From an uncultured Dysosmobacter sp. (GTDB taxonomy: Bacteria > Bacillota > Clostridia > Oscillospirales > Oscillospiraceae), in contig CAKUBJ010000038.1 in the NCBI GenBank assembly GCA_934636905.1, positions 1-15,431 on the forward strand: a DNA stretch of 15,431 nucleotides. Reading direction: 5' to 3'. The notes under the pieces were generated by a model. The model saw nothing but the letters and a program-made list of their open reading frames with translations, had not been told where the DNA came from and searched no databases. The translations under genes and the position numbers were made by a program. Below, piece after piece: positions 7,489 through 15,163 of this stretch (position 1 is its first letter; each line of letters opens with the position of its first letter).

Positions 7489-8976
7489 TCACCGCAGAAA
7501 TTCCAGCACGGCCTGCTCCATGGCCTGCTTCTCCACCGTTTTATCAAAGCGGCGGGGCTTCCCCTTCAGCGCCGCCAGCCGCCGGGGCACCGGCACGCCG
7601 CTGGCACGGTGCAGCTGCTCCAGCAGTTCCACCCCGTCTCCCTCAGGGGCTTCCCCCATGGCGGTGAGCACGGCGCCGCAGAACTTGTAGGGGCTGGCGG
7701 TGGAGACAAAGACCGCCGGGGTTTCGTCACCGGAGACGGCACGGTACTGCGCCAGCACCTCCGCCGCCACGGCAGTGTGGGTGTCGATGAGATAACGGTA
7801 TTCCTTCCAGTAGCGGCCGATGGTGTCCTCCGTGGCCTCCTCCGTGCAGAAGCCTCCCCAGAACGCCTCCGCCAGCTTTGTCTTAATGGCATCGGACACC
7901 TGATAGCGCCCGGTCTTTCCAAGGGCATCCATATATTCCCGCACCTCCGCGTCGTTTTCCCCGGAGAAGTGGAACAGCAGCCGCTCCAGATTGCTGGAAA
8001 CCAGAATGTCCATGGAGGGGCTGACAGTGGTGTGGAAGGGGCGGTTCCGGTCATAGATGCCGGTGCGCAGGAAGTCCGTCAGCACGTTGTTGCTGTTGGA
8101 GGCGCAAATCAGCTTTCCCACAGGCAGGCCCATGCGCTTGGCGTAATACGCCGCCAGAATGTCGCCGAAGTTGCCGGTGGGGACGCAGAAGTTCACCCTG
8201 TCCCCCATGGCAATGGCCTGCTTCCCCACAAGGTCGCAGTAGGCGGAGATGTAGTAGACCACCTGCGGCAGGATGCGTCCCCAGTTGATGGAGTTGGCGG
8301 AGGACAGGAAGCAGCCCCGCCTGTCCAGTTCCTCCCGGAGCGCCTCGTCGGAGAAAATCTGCTTCACGCCGGACTGGGCATCGTCAAAGCTGCCGATGAC
8401 CGCCCGGACGTCCACGTTCTGCCCCTCCTGGGTCACCATCTGCTGCTCCTGCACGGCGGACACGCCGTTTAAGGGATAGTAGACCTGAATCCGGGTCTGG
8501 GGCACGTCGGCAAAGCCCTCCATGGCCGCCTTGCCGGTGTCGCCGGAGGTGGCCGCCAGAATGCAGGCCGTCCGCGTTTCGCCGGTTTTCCGCAGGGCGG
8601 CGGACAGCAACTGAGGCAGCATCTGCAGAGCCATATCCTTGAAGGCGGAGGTGGGGCCGTGCCACAGTTCCAGACAGTAGGTGCCCTCCGTCACCTCCCG
8701 GACGGGTGCGGCGGCGGGGTCGTCAAACTTCTCCGGGCCGTAGGCGTTATGGCCGAAGGCCAGCAGTTCCTCCTCCGTGTAGTCCGTCAGGTACAGCGCC
8801 ATAACCTTCGCCGCCCGATGGGCATAGTCCATGGGAATCAGGTGTTCCAGAAAATCCCGGTCAATCTGGGGAATTTCTTCCGGGGTCAGCAGTCCGCCGT
8901 CCCGGCTCAGCCCCATTTTCACGGCTTCCGCCCCGGACAGGGACACGCTTTTGTCCCGGGTGCTGTAATACTTCAT
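7489..8976 (-). CDS. thrC: Threonine synthase
   Basis: This 495-residue, fold-type II PLP enzyme converts O-phospho-L-homoserine and water to L-threonine and phosphate, the last step of threonine synthesis. The PLP lysine is Lys113 in ELWHGPTSAFKDMA, and SGDTGKA (144-150) is a phosphate-binding loop. The N-terminus (YYSTRD) and the length match the long-form threonine synthases. I chose the ATG at 8976 because GAAGGAGG precedes it; an upstream in-frame start at 9171 would run through yraN and has a composition unlike the protein. It lies 22 bases after yraN. No hom or thrB lies in the window, and no T-box or attenuator leader was seen in front of it. Confidence 0.95.
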   Translation of the reverse strand: MKYYSTRDKSVSLSGAEAVKMGLSRDGGLLTPEEIPQIDRDFLEHLIPMDYAHRAAKVMALYLTDYTEEELLAFGHNAYGPEKFDDPAAAPVREVTEGTYCLELWHGPTSAFKDMALQMLPQLLSAALRKTGETRTACILAATSGDTGKAAMEGFADVPQTRIQVYYPLNGVSAVQEQQMVTQEGQNVDVRAVIGSFDDAQSGVKQIFSDEALREELDRRGCFLSSANSINWGRILPQVVYYISAYCDLVGKQAIAMGDRVNFCVPTGNFGDILAAYYAKRMGLPVGKLICASNSNNVLTDFLRTGIYDRNRPFHTTVSPSMDILVSSNLERLLFHFSGENDAEVREYMDALGKTGRYQVSDAIKTKLAEAFWGGFCTEEATEDTIGRYWKEYRYLIDTHTAVAAEVLAQYRAVSGDETPAVFVSTASPYKFCGAVLTAMGEAPEGDGVELLEQLHRASGVPVPRRLAALKGKPRRFDKTVEKQAMEQAVLEFLR

Positions 8977-8998
8977 ATTGGTATCCTCCTTCAGAGAA

Positions 8999-9355
8999 CT
9001 AAGTAAATGCATTTTCGATATATTCCACCCGGAGGCTGCCGCCCTCGTCATAGACCTCCGCCACGTCAAAGCGAACCGGCGCGTCCAGCTCATTGGATGC
9101 CAGATACAACTCCGCCGCGCTGCGGATCCGCTGCTGCTTCCGGCTGTCCACAAATTCCCGGGGCAGGGCAATGGCGCCCGCGCCCCGGAGTTTCACCTCC
9201 ACCACGCAGACGGTTCCCTCTCTGTCCCGCGCCACCAGATCCAGTTCCCCGAACCGGCAGCGCCACTGGCTGGCCAGCAGGGTATAGCCCTTCTGCCGCA
9301 GATAGCGGGCCGCAGCCGCCTCTCCCCGGTTTCCGGCGCTTTGGGTCTTACTCAT
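8999..9355 (-). CDS. yraN: YraN/UPF0102 family endonuclease-like protein
   Basis: This 118-residue protein belongs to the YraN (UPF0102) family with a restriction-endonuclease-like fold. Its visible motifs are GE (11-12) with AARYLRQKGYTLL, then GELDLVA (Glu37, Asp39) and VVEVK (Glu53, Lys55), the acidic and lysine residues expected of the nuclease core. The cellular role is poorly defined; the family often sits next to rnhB, as here, which hints at nucleic-acid maintenance. Start and stop overlap by 8 bases with rnhB (9348-9355), and a GGAGG lies inside the end of rnhB, so translation is probably coupled. Confidence 0.9.
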   Translation of the reverse strand: MSKTQSAGNRGEAAAARYLRQKGYTLLASQWRCRFGELDLVARDREGTVCVVEVKLRGAGAIALPREFVDSRKQQRIRSAAELYLASNELDAPVRFDVAEVYDEGGSLRVEYIENAFT

Positions 9356-9974
9356 GGCGTCCGGCCTCCCATTTTTTCAGGAAGGTCCGCCGGTGCTCCG
9401 GGCAGGGGCCGTACTGATCCAGCATTGCGTAGTGCAGCCTGGTGCCGTAGCCCTTGTGCTTCGCAAACTGATACTGGGGGTATTTCGCGTCCAGTTCCGT
9501 GGATACATACCGATCCCGGCTGACCTTGGCCAGAATGGACGCCGCCGCAATGGAGGCGCTTTTCCCGTCTCCGCCTACAACCAGCCGGTGAGGGATTTCA
9601 ATGGCGTACCGGCTGCCGTGATCCCGGTTGCCGTCAATCAGCGCCAGATCCGGCGGGAGGGTCAGGCCGTCAATAGCCTTCTGCATGGCCAGCATCCGGG
9701 CGTTGAGAATGTCCATTTCGTCGATTTCTGCCGCCTCCACCCGGGCTACGCTCCATGCGGCGGCCTCAGCGGTAATCCTTTCATAAAGGGCTTCCCGCTT
9801 TTTCTCCGTCAGCTTTTTGGAGTCGTCCAGTCCGGGAATTTCCAGTTCCCGGGGCAGGATAACGGCAGCGGCGTACACCGGCCCCATCAGGGGGCCTGCC
9901 CCGGCCTCGTCCACGCCGCAGACGGTTTCCGCCCCGGCGCTCCACGCCTGCCGCTCATAGTCCCAGAGTTCCAT
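9348..9974 (-). CDS. rnhB: Ribonuclease HII
   Basis: This 208-residue enzyme nicks DNA 5' of misincorporated ribonucleotides and removes RNA from RNA-DNA hybrids. The four catalytic acids are visible: Asp22 and Glu23 (GVDEAG), Asp114 (LALIDGN) and Asp136 (GGDGKS), with the conserved SIAAASILAKVSRD helix and the HKGYGT motif. The substrate-recognition motif, normally DEAGRGP, reads DEAGAGP, so the Arg of the GRG triplet is Ala26. I prefer the ATG at 9974 over the GTG at 9980, because GGAGG ends 9 bases before the ATG but only 3 before the GTG. It follows the Ig-like gene by 32 bases and overlaps yraN by 8. Confidence 0.94.
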   Translation of the reverse strand: MELWDYERQAWSAGAETVCGVDEAGAGPLMGPVYAAAVILPRELEIPGLDDSKKLTEKKREALYERITAEAAAWSVARVEAAEIDEMDILNARMLAMQKAIDGLTLPPDLALIDGNRDHGSRYAIEIPHRLVVGGDGKSASIAAASILAKVSRDRYVSTELDAKYPQYQFAKHKGYGTRLHYAMLDQYGPCPEHRRTFLKKWEAGRHE

Positions 9975-10006
9975 GCCCACTCCCCTCCGCGCCTGCGCCC
10001 AGACGC

Positions 10007-10531
10007 TTACTGTACTTCAAATTCCGCCGCCAGCGCCTTGGCCGGGCCTCCCAGACGGGTGCAGCCCGGCAAAACGACGCGATACTGTCCCGGCTTCAGG
10101 GGAGACGGATAATCCCGCCCTACCGGGCAGGAAAGCGTAATCTCTCCGCCGCCCCAGTCCACGATGTCGGTTTCTCCGTCCCACCGGGGCGTTTCCGCGG
10201 CGCTTCGCAGAGAATGCCAGCCGTCCTCCTGCCGCACCTCCAGCACATAGCTGAAGACCGGCCCGGATTCGCACAGCCACACCGCGCCGTCTGCCGCGTC
10301 ATTGCGAAAGGTCAGTTCTACGGTTTCCGTATCCCCGGGCCAGACCTCCTTCACGGCGGCAAAGGTCATATTCTCCCAGTCCGGAAGGTCGTTGACCGTT
10401 TCGTAGGGGGACAATCCCGCCGCCGGCCCCCGCAGGTGCATATACATCTGTGCCGCTGCCGCCAGCAGCAGAATCAGTACGCAGGTGCCCAGCACCTGTC
10501 TGGAATAGCGGGTGAAGATTCCGGTTCCCAT
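10007..10531 (-). CDS. Membrane-anchored protein with a bacterial Ig-like domain
   Basis: This 174-residue protein has an N-terminal hydrophobic segment (about 13-31, LGTCVLILLLAAAAQMYM) preceded by Arg residues, so it is probably a signal anchor with the rest outside the cell. There is no lipobox. The remainder (about 50-174) is beta-rich: a DWENMTFAAVKEVWPG strand pair, TVELTFRNDA, VLEVRQEDGWHSL, then IVDWGG and LKPGQYRVVLPG. The gkW...iDW...L.PG.YRvv pattern resembles Firmicute Ig-like domains (Big_14 type); this is my recognition of a pattern, not a search result. Function is unknown. It sits 15 bases after rbgA and 32 before rnhB, inside the lepB operon, and could be an extracytoplasmic or wall-associated protein exported alongside signal peptidase. 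Confidence 0.75.
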   Translation of the reverse strand: MGTGIFTRYSRQVLGTCVLILLLAAAAQMYMHLRGPAAGLSPYETVNDLPDWENMTFAAVKEVWPGDTETVELTFRNDAADGAVWLCESGPVFSYVLEVRQEDGWHSLRSAAETPRWDGETDIVDWGGGEITLSCPVGRDYPSPLKPGQYRVVLPGCTRLGGPAKALAAEFEVQ

Positions 10532-10546
10532 CCGTGTCCTCTCTGT

Positions 10547-11419
10547 TTATTCCGGCAGTTCCAGCGTGAACCGCCCCAGCCTGCCGCCCCGGAACTCGTC
10601 CAGCAGGATTTTTGCCATGCGTTCCGTGTCCACCTCGCCGCCGGAGACGAGAAAGCCCCGCTTCCTCCCTGCCGCTTCCAGCAGGCGGTAGCCGTAGGCG
10701 ATGTCGTTCTCCTCCGTCTCCCGCCGGGGCAGCTGCGGCAGCTTGTAGGCGGCAGTCAGCGCTTCCGGGTAATGTGCCCCCAGATAGGCCATCAGGTGAC
10801 AGCCAAGGGTTTCCACGTCCAGAATATCGTCCTTCACCGCCCCGGTGTAGGCAAGGTTCATGCCCACGCTCTGATCGTCAAATTTCGGCCAGAGGATGCC
10901 GGGGGTGTCCAGCAGTTCCAGATTCCGGTCAATGGGCACCCACTGCCTGGAACGGGTGACGCCGGGGCGGTCTTCGGTTTTGGCGGTCTTGCGGCCTGCC
11001 ACCTTATTGATGAAGGTGGATTTCCCCACGTTGGGAATCCCCAGAATCATCACCCGCACCACCCGGCCGGTCATGCCCTTTTCCGCGTAGGCTCGGAGTT
11101 TGTCCGCCAGCAGCTGCCGGACGGCGCCGGCGAATTTCGCCGTGCCCACGCCGCTTTTGGCGTCGGATTCCAGCACGGCATACCCCTGATTCCGGAAATA
11201 CTCCGCCCAGCGCTTTGTGCCCTCCGGATCCGCCTGATCCACCCGGTTCAGCACCACCATCCGGGGCTTCCCCGCCGTCAGTTCGTCCACGTCCGGGTTC
11301 CGGCTGGAAATTGGGATCCGGGCGTCCAGAATCTCGCACACCGCGTCCACATTTTTAATCTGCTCGGCAATCATCCGCCGGGTTTTGGTCATGTGGCCGG
11401 GGTACCATTGGATATTCAT
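10547..11419 (-). CDS. rbgA: Ribosome biogenesis GTPase RbgA (YlqF)
   Basis: This 290-residue, circularly permuted GTPase drives a late step of 50S assembly in Firmicutes. The permuted order is clear: the G4-equivalent NRVD (58-61) comes first, then G1 GIPNVGKST (127-135) and G3 DTPG (171-174). The N-terminus WYPGHMTKTRR is the family hallmark. G4 has Arg where NKxD has Lys, a conservative change; Asn and Asp are kept. The C-terminal RNA-binding region ends in FRGGRLGRFTLE, as expected. The start codon overlaps the lepB stop in an ATGA, and only a weak GGGGTGAT site lies upstream, so expression probably depends on translational coupling to lepB. Confidence 0.94.
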   Translation of the reverse strand: MNIQWYPGHMTKTRRMIAEQIKNVDAVCEILDARIPISSRNPDVDELTAGKPRMVVLNRVDQADPEGTKRWAEYFRNQGYAVLESDAKSGVGTAKFAGAVRQLLADKLRAYAEKGMTGRVVRVMILGIPNVGKSTFINKVAGRKTAKTEDRPGVTRSRQWVPIDRNLELLDTPGILWPKFDDQSVGMNLAYTGAVKDDILDVETLGCHLMAYLGAHYPEALTAAYKLPQLPRRETEENDIAYGYRLLEAAGRKRGFLVSGGEVDTERMAKILLDEFRGGRLGRFTLELPE

Positions 11420-12000
11420 GACCAGATCACCCCAATCCGGCTGAAGTCCCGCTTTTCCGTGTCGTAGTTCAGACCGGGGAACAGCAGGAACGCCGCCTTG
11501 CCGATGACGTACCGGGTGTCCACGGTGCCCAGCCGGTAATCCCGGCTGTCGCTGGAGCCGTTGCGGTTGTCACCCATGACGAAGATGGAGCCTTCCGGCA
11601 CCGTCAGGGGAAATTCCGTCCCCTCGGCGGTGTAGGTGGGTTCCCGGATATAGTCCTCCTCCAGCGCCTCGCCGTCCACATAGACGACGCCCTCATTGAA
11701 GTCAATATCCACCGTCTGGCCGCCGGTGGCAATCACCCGTTTGACGATGGGGTCGTTATCAAAGACGCCATCCTTCCGGAGAATTACAATGTCGCCGTAC
11801 TGATAGTCGTGGTAGAACATGGAGTTGAGCACCAGCAGACGGTCCCCGTGCTGAAGGGTGTTCAGCATGGAGTGTCCGTCCACCCCCAGCATCCGGATGC
11901 CGAAGGTAAAAATGGCTACCACCACCAGCACAGAGCCAACCAGCGACTGCACCCATTCGTACAGTTCCCGGCCCCGCACCGTTTTCGTTTCTTCCTGCAT
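11416..12000 (-). CDS. lepB: Signal peptidase I
   Basis: This 194-residue type I signal peptidase cleaves signal peptides on the outer face of the cytoplasmic membrane. One membrane segment spans about 17-37. The catalytic Ser44 lies in GHSMLNTL and the general base Lys87 in PIVKRVIATGG. GDNRNGSSDSRDYR (143-156) is the family's late conserved box. The usual Pro in SMxPTL is Asn here. I start at the ATG at 12000, which follows AAAGGAAG; the longer in-frame extension to 12441 would overlap rplS and is not plausible protein. It is the first gene of a seven-gene unit with its own promoter at 12076-12104. Confidence 0.95.
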   Translation of the reverse strand: MQEETKTVRGRELYEWVQSLVGSVLVVVAIFTFGIRMLGVDGHSMLNTLQHGDRLLVLNSMFYHDYQYGDIVILRKDGVFDNDPIVKRVIATGGQTVDIDFNEGVVYVDGEALEEDYIREPTYTAEGTEFPLTVPEGSIFVMGDNRNGSSDSRDYRLGTVDTRYVIGKAAFLLFPGLNYDTEKRDFSRIGVIWS

Positions 12001-12075
12001 TGAAAAACTTCCTTTCAGCGGCACGGGGTGCGCCGTGATTTCCTTCCCCATGGCCGCGCATACACATACAAATGC

Positions 12076-12104
12076 AGTATAGCAAAAAAATTGTCCCACC
12101 ACAA
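12076..12104 (-). promoter_or_regulatory. Predicted lepB operon promoter
   Basis: On the minus strand TTGTGG (12104-12099), a 17-base spacer and TATACT (12081-12076) form a sigma-A-type promoter. TGC precedes the hexamer, giving an extended -10. It lies between the rplS terminator and lepB, leaving a leader of roughly 70 bases. The position shows that lepB and its followers are transcribed independently of rplS. Confidence 0.75.
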
Positions 12105-12126
12105 GGGCAGCGGCGGATTTTATGAC

Positions 12127-12155
12127 AAAAAAAGAGAGGCAAATGCCTCTCTTTT
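12127..12155 (-). terminator. Intrinsic terminator of rplS
   Basis: The minus strand reads AAAGAGAGGCA, a short loop, then TGCCTCTCTTT running into seven T's (12133-12127). The 11 bp stem with its T-run about 20 bases after the rplS stop is a textbook Rho-independent terminator. Confidence 0.9.
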
Positions 12156-12175
12156 CCTGTGGGATTGAAAGCTGC

Positions 12176-12517
12176 TTACAGCTTCTCCTTGACCTTGGCG
12201 CTCTTGCCCACGCGGCCGCGCAGATAGTACAGCTTGGCACGGCGGACCTTACCGCTGCGAACCACCTCAATGTGGTCGATGGAAGGAGAATGGACGGGGA
12301 AGACCTTCTCCACGCCGACGCCGTAGGAAATGCGGCGGACGGTGATGGTTTCCTCAATGCCGCCATGCTTCTTGGCAATGACGGTGCCCTCAAACACCTG
12401 AATACGCTCACGGGAACCTTCCTTGACCTTGACGTGGACACGGACGGTGTCGCCCACCTGAACGTTGGTGATTTCCTTCTGCAGGGCTTCCTTGTTCAAT
12501 TCCTTAATGAGATCCAT
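12176..12517 (-). CDS. rplS: 50S ribosomal protein L19
   Basis: This 113-residue protein is L19, which sits at the 30S-50S interface of the large subunit. Typical family stretches are [49 protein letters not shown] and the basic end [22 protein letters not shown]. The length is standard. The ATG at 12517 follows AGGAGG. It appears monocistronic, with its own promoter and terminator. In Bacillus rplS follows trmD; here the upstream neighbour is a TtcA-like gene instead. The leader of roughly 95 bases can fold and may carry autogenous control. Confidence 0.97.
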   Translation of the reverse strand: MDLIKELNKEALQKEITNVQVGDTVRVHVKVKEGSRERIQVFEGTVIAKKHGGIEETITVRRISYGVGVEKVFPVHSPSIDHIEVVRSGKVRRAKLYYLRGRVGKSAKVKEKL

Positions 12518-12613
12518 GGACTTTTTCCTCCTGTTGATAGGCGTTCGTGCCGCTTTTCATGCACAATGGCGCACTTCCGGCCGGTGCACGGCAGAGGACC
12601 GCCCTTTGTAAGC
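12518..12613 (-). promoter_or_regulatory. Structured leader upstream of rplS (possible L19 autoregulatory leader)
   Basis: Between the predicted start of transcription and the ribosome binding site, the minus strand can form nested stems. TGCCG pairs with CGGCA (outer), and TGCAC pairs with GTGCA around a smaller GGC/GCC stem. Ribosomal protein leaders that bind their own product are known in Firmicutes, including proposals for L19, but I could not match this to a specific consensus. Confidence 0.3.
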
Positions 12614-12619
12614 CATGAT

Positions 12620-12648
12620 AGGATAGCACAGAATCCGTCAAATTGCAA
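12620..12648 (-). promoter_or_regulatory. Predicted rplS promoter
   Basis: TTGCAA (12648-12643), a 17-base spacer and TATCCT (12625-12620) lie on the minus strand, with TGC before the -10 hexamer. An overlapping TTGACG is a possible but worse-spaced -35. The -35 sits only 8 bases from the stop codon of the upstream gene, with no terminator between. Confidence 0.7.
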
Positions 12649-12656
12649 GAATTATT

Positions 12657-13550
12657 TCACGGTTTCTCGGGATTTTCTTCCGTTTTTCTTTCCGGCGCAA
12701 ACCAGTCCGGGTGATTGTACAGTTCCGGGAAGCTGTGGAACACCCCCAGATGCTTGAAGCCCGGGAAGGTGTCCAGCTGGAGGCCGTTGATTCCCTGAAA
12801 GATGCTCTTTTCGATATTGGGGTTGGTCTTTTTCAGTTCCCGCAGCAGCAGCTTGATTTCCTGCCGCTTGCTGTGCCCCACGCCGTCCTCCGCCGCGTCC
12901 CGCTCCTCCGTGAAGCGGCAGGCGCACTGGAGAAATTGCAGGTGGTTGTAGTTCTTCCATGCGATGACGGCGTCCTCATGGACGCAGTACAGAGGCCGGA
13001 TCAGTTCCATGCCGGGGAAGTTTTTGCTGCGGAGTTTGGGAAGCATGGCCTGCAGCTGTCCGCCGTAAAAAAGCCCCATGACGGTGGTTTCAATCACGTC
13101 GGAAAAATGGTGCCCCAGGGCAATTTTGTTGCAGCCCAGTTCCCGCGCTCTGGCATAGAGAAAGCCCCGGCGCATCCGGGCACAGAGGTAGCAGGGGTTC
13201 TTCTCCACGCTGACGGTGACGTCGAAAATATCGCTGTCAAAAATCGTGATGGGAATCCCCAGCAGGGCGGCGTTATCTTCAATGAGTTTCCGGTTCTCCG
13301 GCCGGTAGCCGGGGTCCATCACCATGAACACCAGTTCAAAGGGCTGGGAAGTGTGGCGCTGAAGTTCCTGCATCAGCTTGGCCAGCAGCACGGAGTCCTT
13401 GCCGCCGGAAATGCACACGGCAATCTTATCTCCCGGTTCCACCAGTTCGTACCGCTTCACTGCAGCGATAAAGGGGTTCCAGATGGATTTGCGGTAGGTT
13501 TTAATCAGGCTGCGCTCGGCAGTTTCCTGCGGTGTCAGTTCCCGGGACAT
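12657..13550 (-). CDS. TtcA-like PP-loop tRNA thiolation enzyme
   Basis: This 297-residue protein belongs to the PP-loop ATPases that activate tRNA bases for sulfur transfer. The ATP-pyrophosphatase loop is SGGKDS (48-53). A CxxC pair (Cys120, Cys123; NPCYLCARMRRGFLY) and a later CxC (Cys209, Cys211; LQCACRF) are placed like the cysteines of TtcA, which hold an iron-sulfur cluster and make 2-thiocytidine 32. GHHFSDVIETT is also typical of TtcA. The second cysteine site is CxC rather than the CxxC of E. coli TtcA. The role in Firmicutes is not well defined, so I give no gene symbol. The start has an AGGAGAGG site and lies 22 bases after cls, so the two are probably co-transcribed. Confidence 0.8.
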   Translation of the reverse strand: MSRELTPQETAERSLIKTYRKSIWNPFIAAVKRYELVEPGDKIAVCISGGKDSVLLAKLMQELQRHTSQPFELVFMVMDPGYRPENRKLIEDNAALLGIPITIFDSDIFDVTVSVEKNPCYLCARMRRGFLYARARELGCNKIALGHHFSDVIETTVMGLFYGGQLQAMLPKLRSKNFPGMELIRPLYCVHEDAVIAWKNYNHLQFLQCACRFTEERDAAEDGVGHSKRQEIKLLLRELKKTNPNIEKSIFQGINGLQLDTFPGFKHLGVFHSFPELYNHPDWFAPERKTEENPEKP

Positions 13551-13572
13551 ACGATTTAATCCTCTCCTGTTT

Positions 13573-15135
13573 TTACAGCCAGATGGCTCCCAATTTCAGA
13601 ATGGACGCCGCTGTCCGCCGCAGCCAGGAACGCTTCTCCCAGTCTGCCAGCGTGTAGGGGCAGCTGTCCGCCATGATGCGGTCCATATCCTCCAGCAGGT
13701 CTTCAATCACCGGCATATGGTAGAGCAGCACGGCGTCCTCATAGTGCAGCTGGAAGCTGCGGTAATCCATGTTGGTGCTGCCAATCAGCGCCGCCTCCCG
13801 GTCTGCCATGATGCTTTTGGCGTGGAGGAAGCCGGGGGAATACTTGTAAATCTTCACCCCGTGGCGCAGCAGCTCTCCCCAGTAGGTTTCCGCCACCATG
13901 TAGACAAATTTCTTGTCCGGGACGGCCGGAATCATCAGCCGCACGTCCACGCCGGCGTCTGCGGCAATGCACAGCGCCCCCTGAATGGACTCCTCCACGG
14001 CGTAGTAGGGGGTGGTGATATACAGCATCCGCCGGGCGGAGGCAATCATCTGAAGGTAAACATCCTCCGCCGGATTGTCCGGGTTGTTCAGGGGGCCGTC
14101 CTCAAAGGGCTGGCAGAACCCCTCTGCCGCCGGCGCCTCCCGGCGGGGACGGTAGTAGTCATCCTCGTTGGGAAAGCTGCGTCCCAGCATCTTCCACATC
14201 TGCATGAACTGGGCGGCAAAGCCCCAGGCACCGTCCCCCTCCAGCCGGAGGGTGCTGTCCTTCCAGTGGCCGAAGCGCTCCACCCGGTTGGCGTACTCGT
14301 CACCGATGTTGATGCCGCCGGTGTAGGCCGTATCCCCGTCAATCACCGTGATTTTCCGGTGATCCCGGTAGTTGAAGTAAAGCCGGCTGATATACTTGTG
14401 GACGGGGTTGAAAATCTCCACCTCAATGCCGGCGTCTTTCATGGCCTGAAGCGTTTTATCCGACAGCCGGGTCAGGGTGCCGAAATCGTCGATGATGAGA
14501 TGGATTTCCACCCCGGCCGCCGCCCGCTCCCGCAGAACGGCGAAAATCTCGTCCCAGACGGTTCCCTCCGCCAGAATGTAGTATTCCATGAAAATATAGG
14601 TTTCTGCCTGCCGCAGATGCAGGAGAAGGTCCCGGAAAAATGCCTCCCCGTCTCCGAAATAGGCGGCGGAGGTGTTGCGGTAAAGCCAGAACTGCCGCTT
14701 CTGTAGGTAGGCCGACAGCCGCCCCCACCCGGGACTGCGGCGGGTCAGCACCGCCTGATTCATGTCGCTGAGCATCTTGGCACTCTCCCGCTGGGGGATG
14801 GGCGGCACAGGCCGCAGGCTCAGCTGCTTGGCCTGATGGGTGCCGCCCCACAGACAGAAGAGAATCATGCCGGACACCGGCAGAATCAGCAGAAGGCACA
14901 TCCAGCTCAGCTTGTAGGAGGGGCTGCCGGTGCGCAGATAGACCCGCACCGCCACCACAACGCCAATTATCTGCAGAACCGCGTAGACAAAGCTGGCCTT
15001 CTCCTTCAGGAAATGCACCAGCAGCAGCGTCACCGCAATCTGCGCCAGCACCGTCAATGCACACATCAGCAGGCTGGTGGCTGCGGAAATCCGCCGCTCC
15101 GCCCGCTCATAGTTCCTGTGAGGGGTTCTGTTCAT
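13573..15135 (-). CDS. cls: Cardiolipin synthase (phospholipase D superfamily)
   Basis: This 520-residue membrane enzyme joins phosphatidylglycerol molecules to make cardiolipin and glycerol. Three hydrophobic segments (about 20-42, 47-67 and 77-97) form the N-terminal membrane anchor; typical bacterial Cls proteins show two, so the first may be an extra helix. Two HKD motifs follow: His259, Lys261 and Asp266 (RDHRKITVIDGD), then GGINIGDEY, and His438, Lys440 and Asp445 (LHAKSIMADRE), then GSTNMDYRS. The length is typical (480-520). The ATG at 15135 follows GGGAGGTGA; a longer start at 15258 lies almost at the promoter and is unlikely. It has its own promoter about 120 bases upstream and a structured leader. 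Confidence 0.93.
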   Translation of the reverse strand: MNRTPHRNYERAERRISAATSLLMCALTVLAQIAVTLLLVHFLKEKASFVYAVLQIIGVVVAVRVYLRTGSPSYKLSWMCLLLILPVSGMILFCLWGGTHQAKQLSLRPVPPIPQRESAKMLSDMNQAVLTRRSPGWGRLSAYLQKRQFWLYRNTSAAYFGDGEAFFRDLLLHLRQAETYIFMEYYILAEGTVWDEIFAVLRERAAAGVEIHLIIDDFGTLTRLSDKTLQAMKDAGIEVEIFNPVHKYISRLYFNYRDHRKITVIDGDTAYTGGINIGDEYANRVERFGHWKDSTLRLEGDGAWGFAAQFMQMWKMLGRSFPNEDDYYRPRREAPAAEGFCQPFEDGPLNNPDNPAEDVYLQMIASARRMLYITTPYYAVEESIQGALCIAADAGVDVRLMIPAVPDKKFVYMVAETYWGELLRHGVKIYKYSPGFLHAKSIMADREAALIGSTNMDYRSFQLHYEDAVLLYHMPVIEDLLEDMDRIMADSCPYTLADWEKRSWLRRTAASILKLGAIWL

Positions 15136-15163
15136 ACCGTCACCTCCCGGTTCCGGCCGCCGT

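Noticed and set aside
8976..9171. N-terminal extension of thrC
   Set aside because: It would overlap yraN in another frame; the start at 8976 has a strong ribosome binding site and a family-typical N-terminus.
12000..12441. N-terminal extension of lepB into rplS
   Set aside because: It crosses the rplS terminator and coding region, and the added residues are not signal-peptidase-like.
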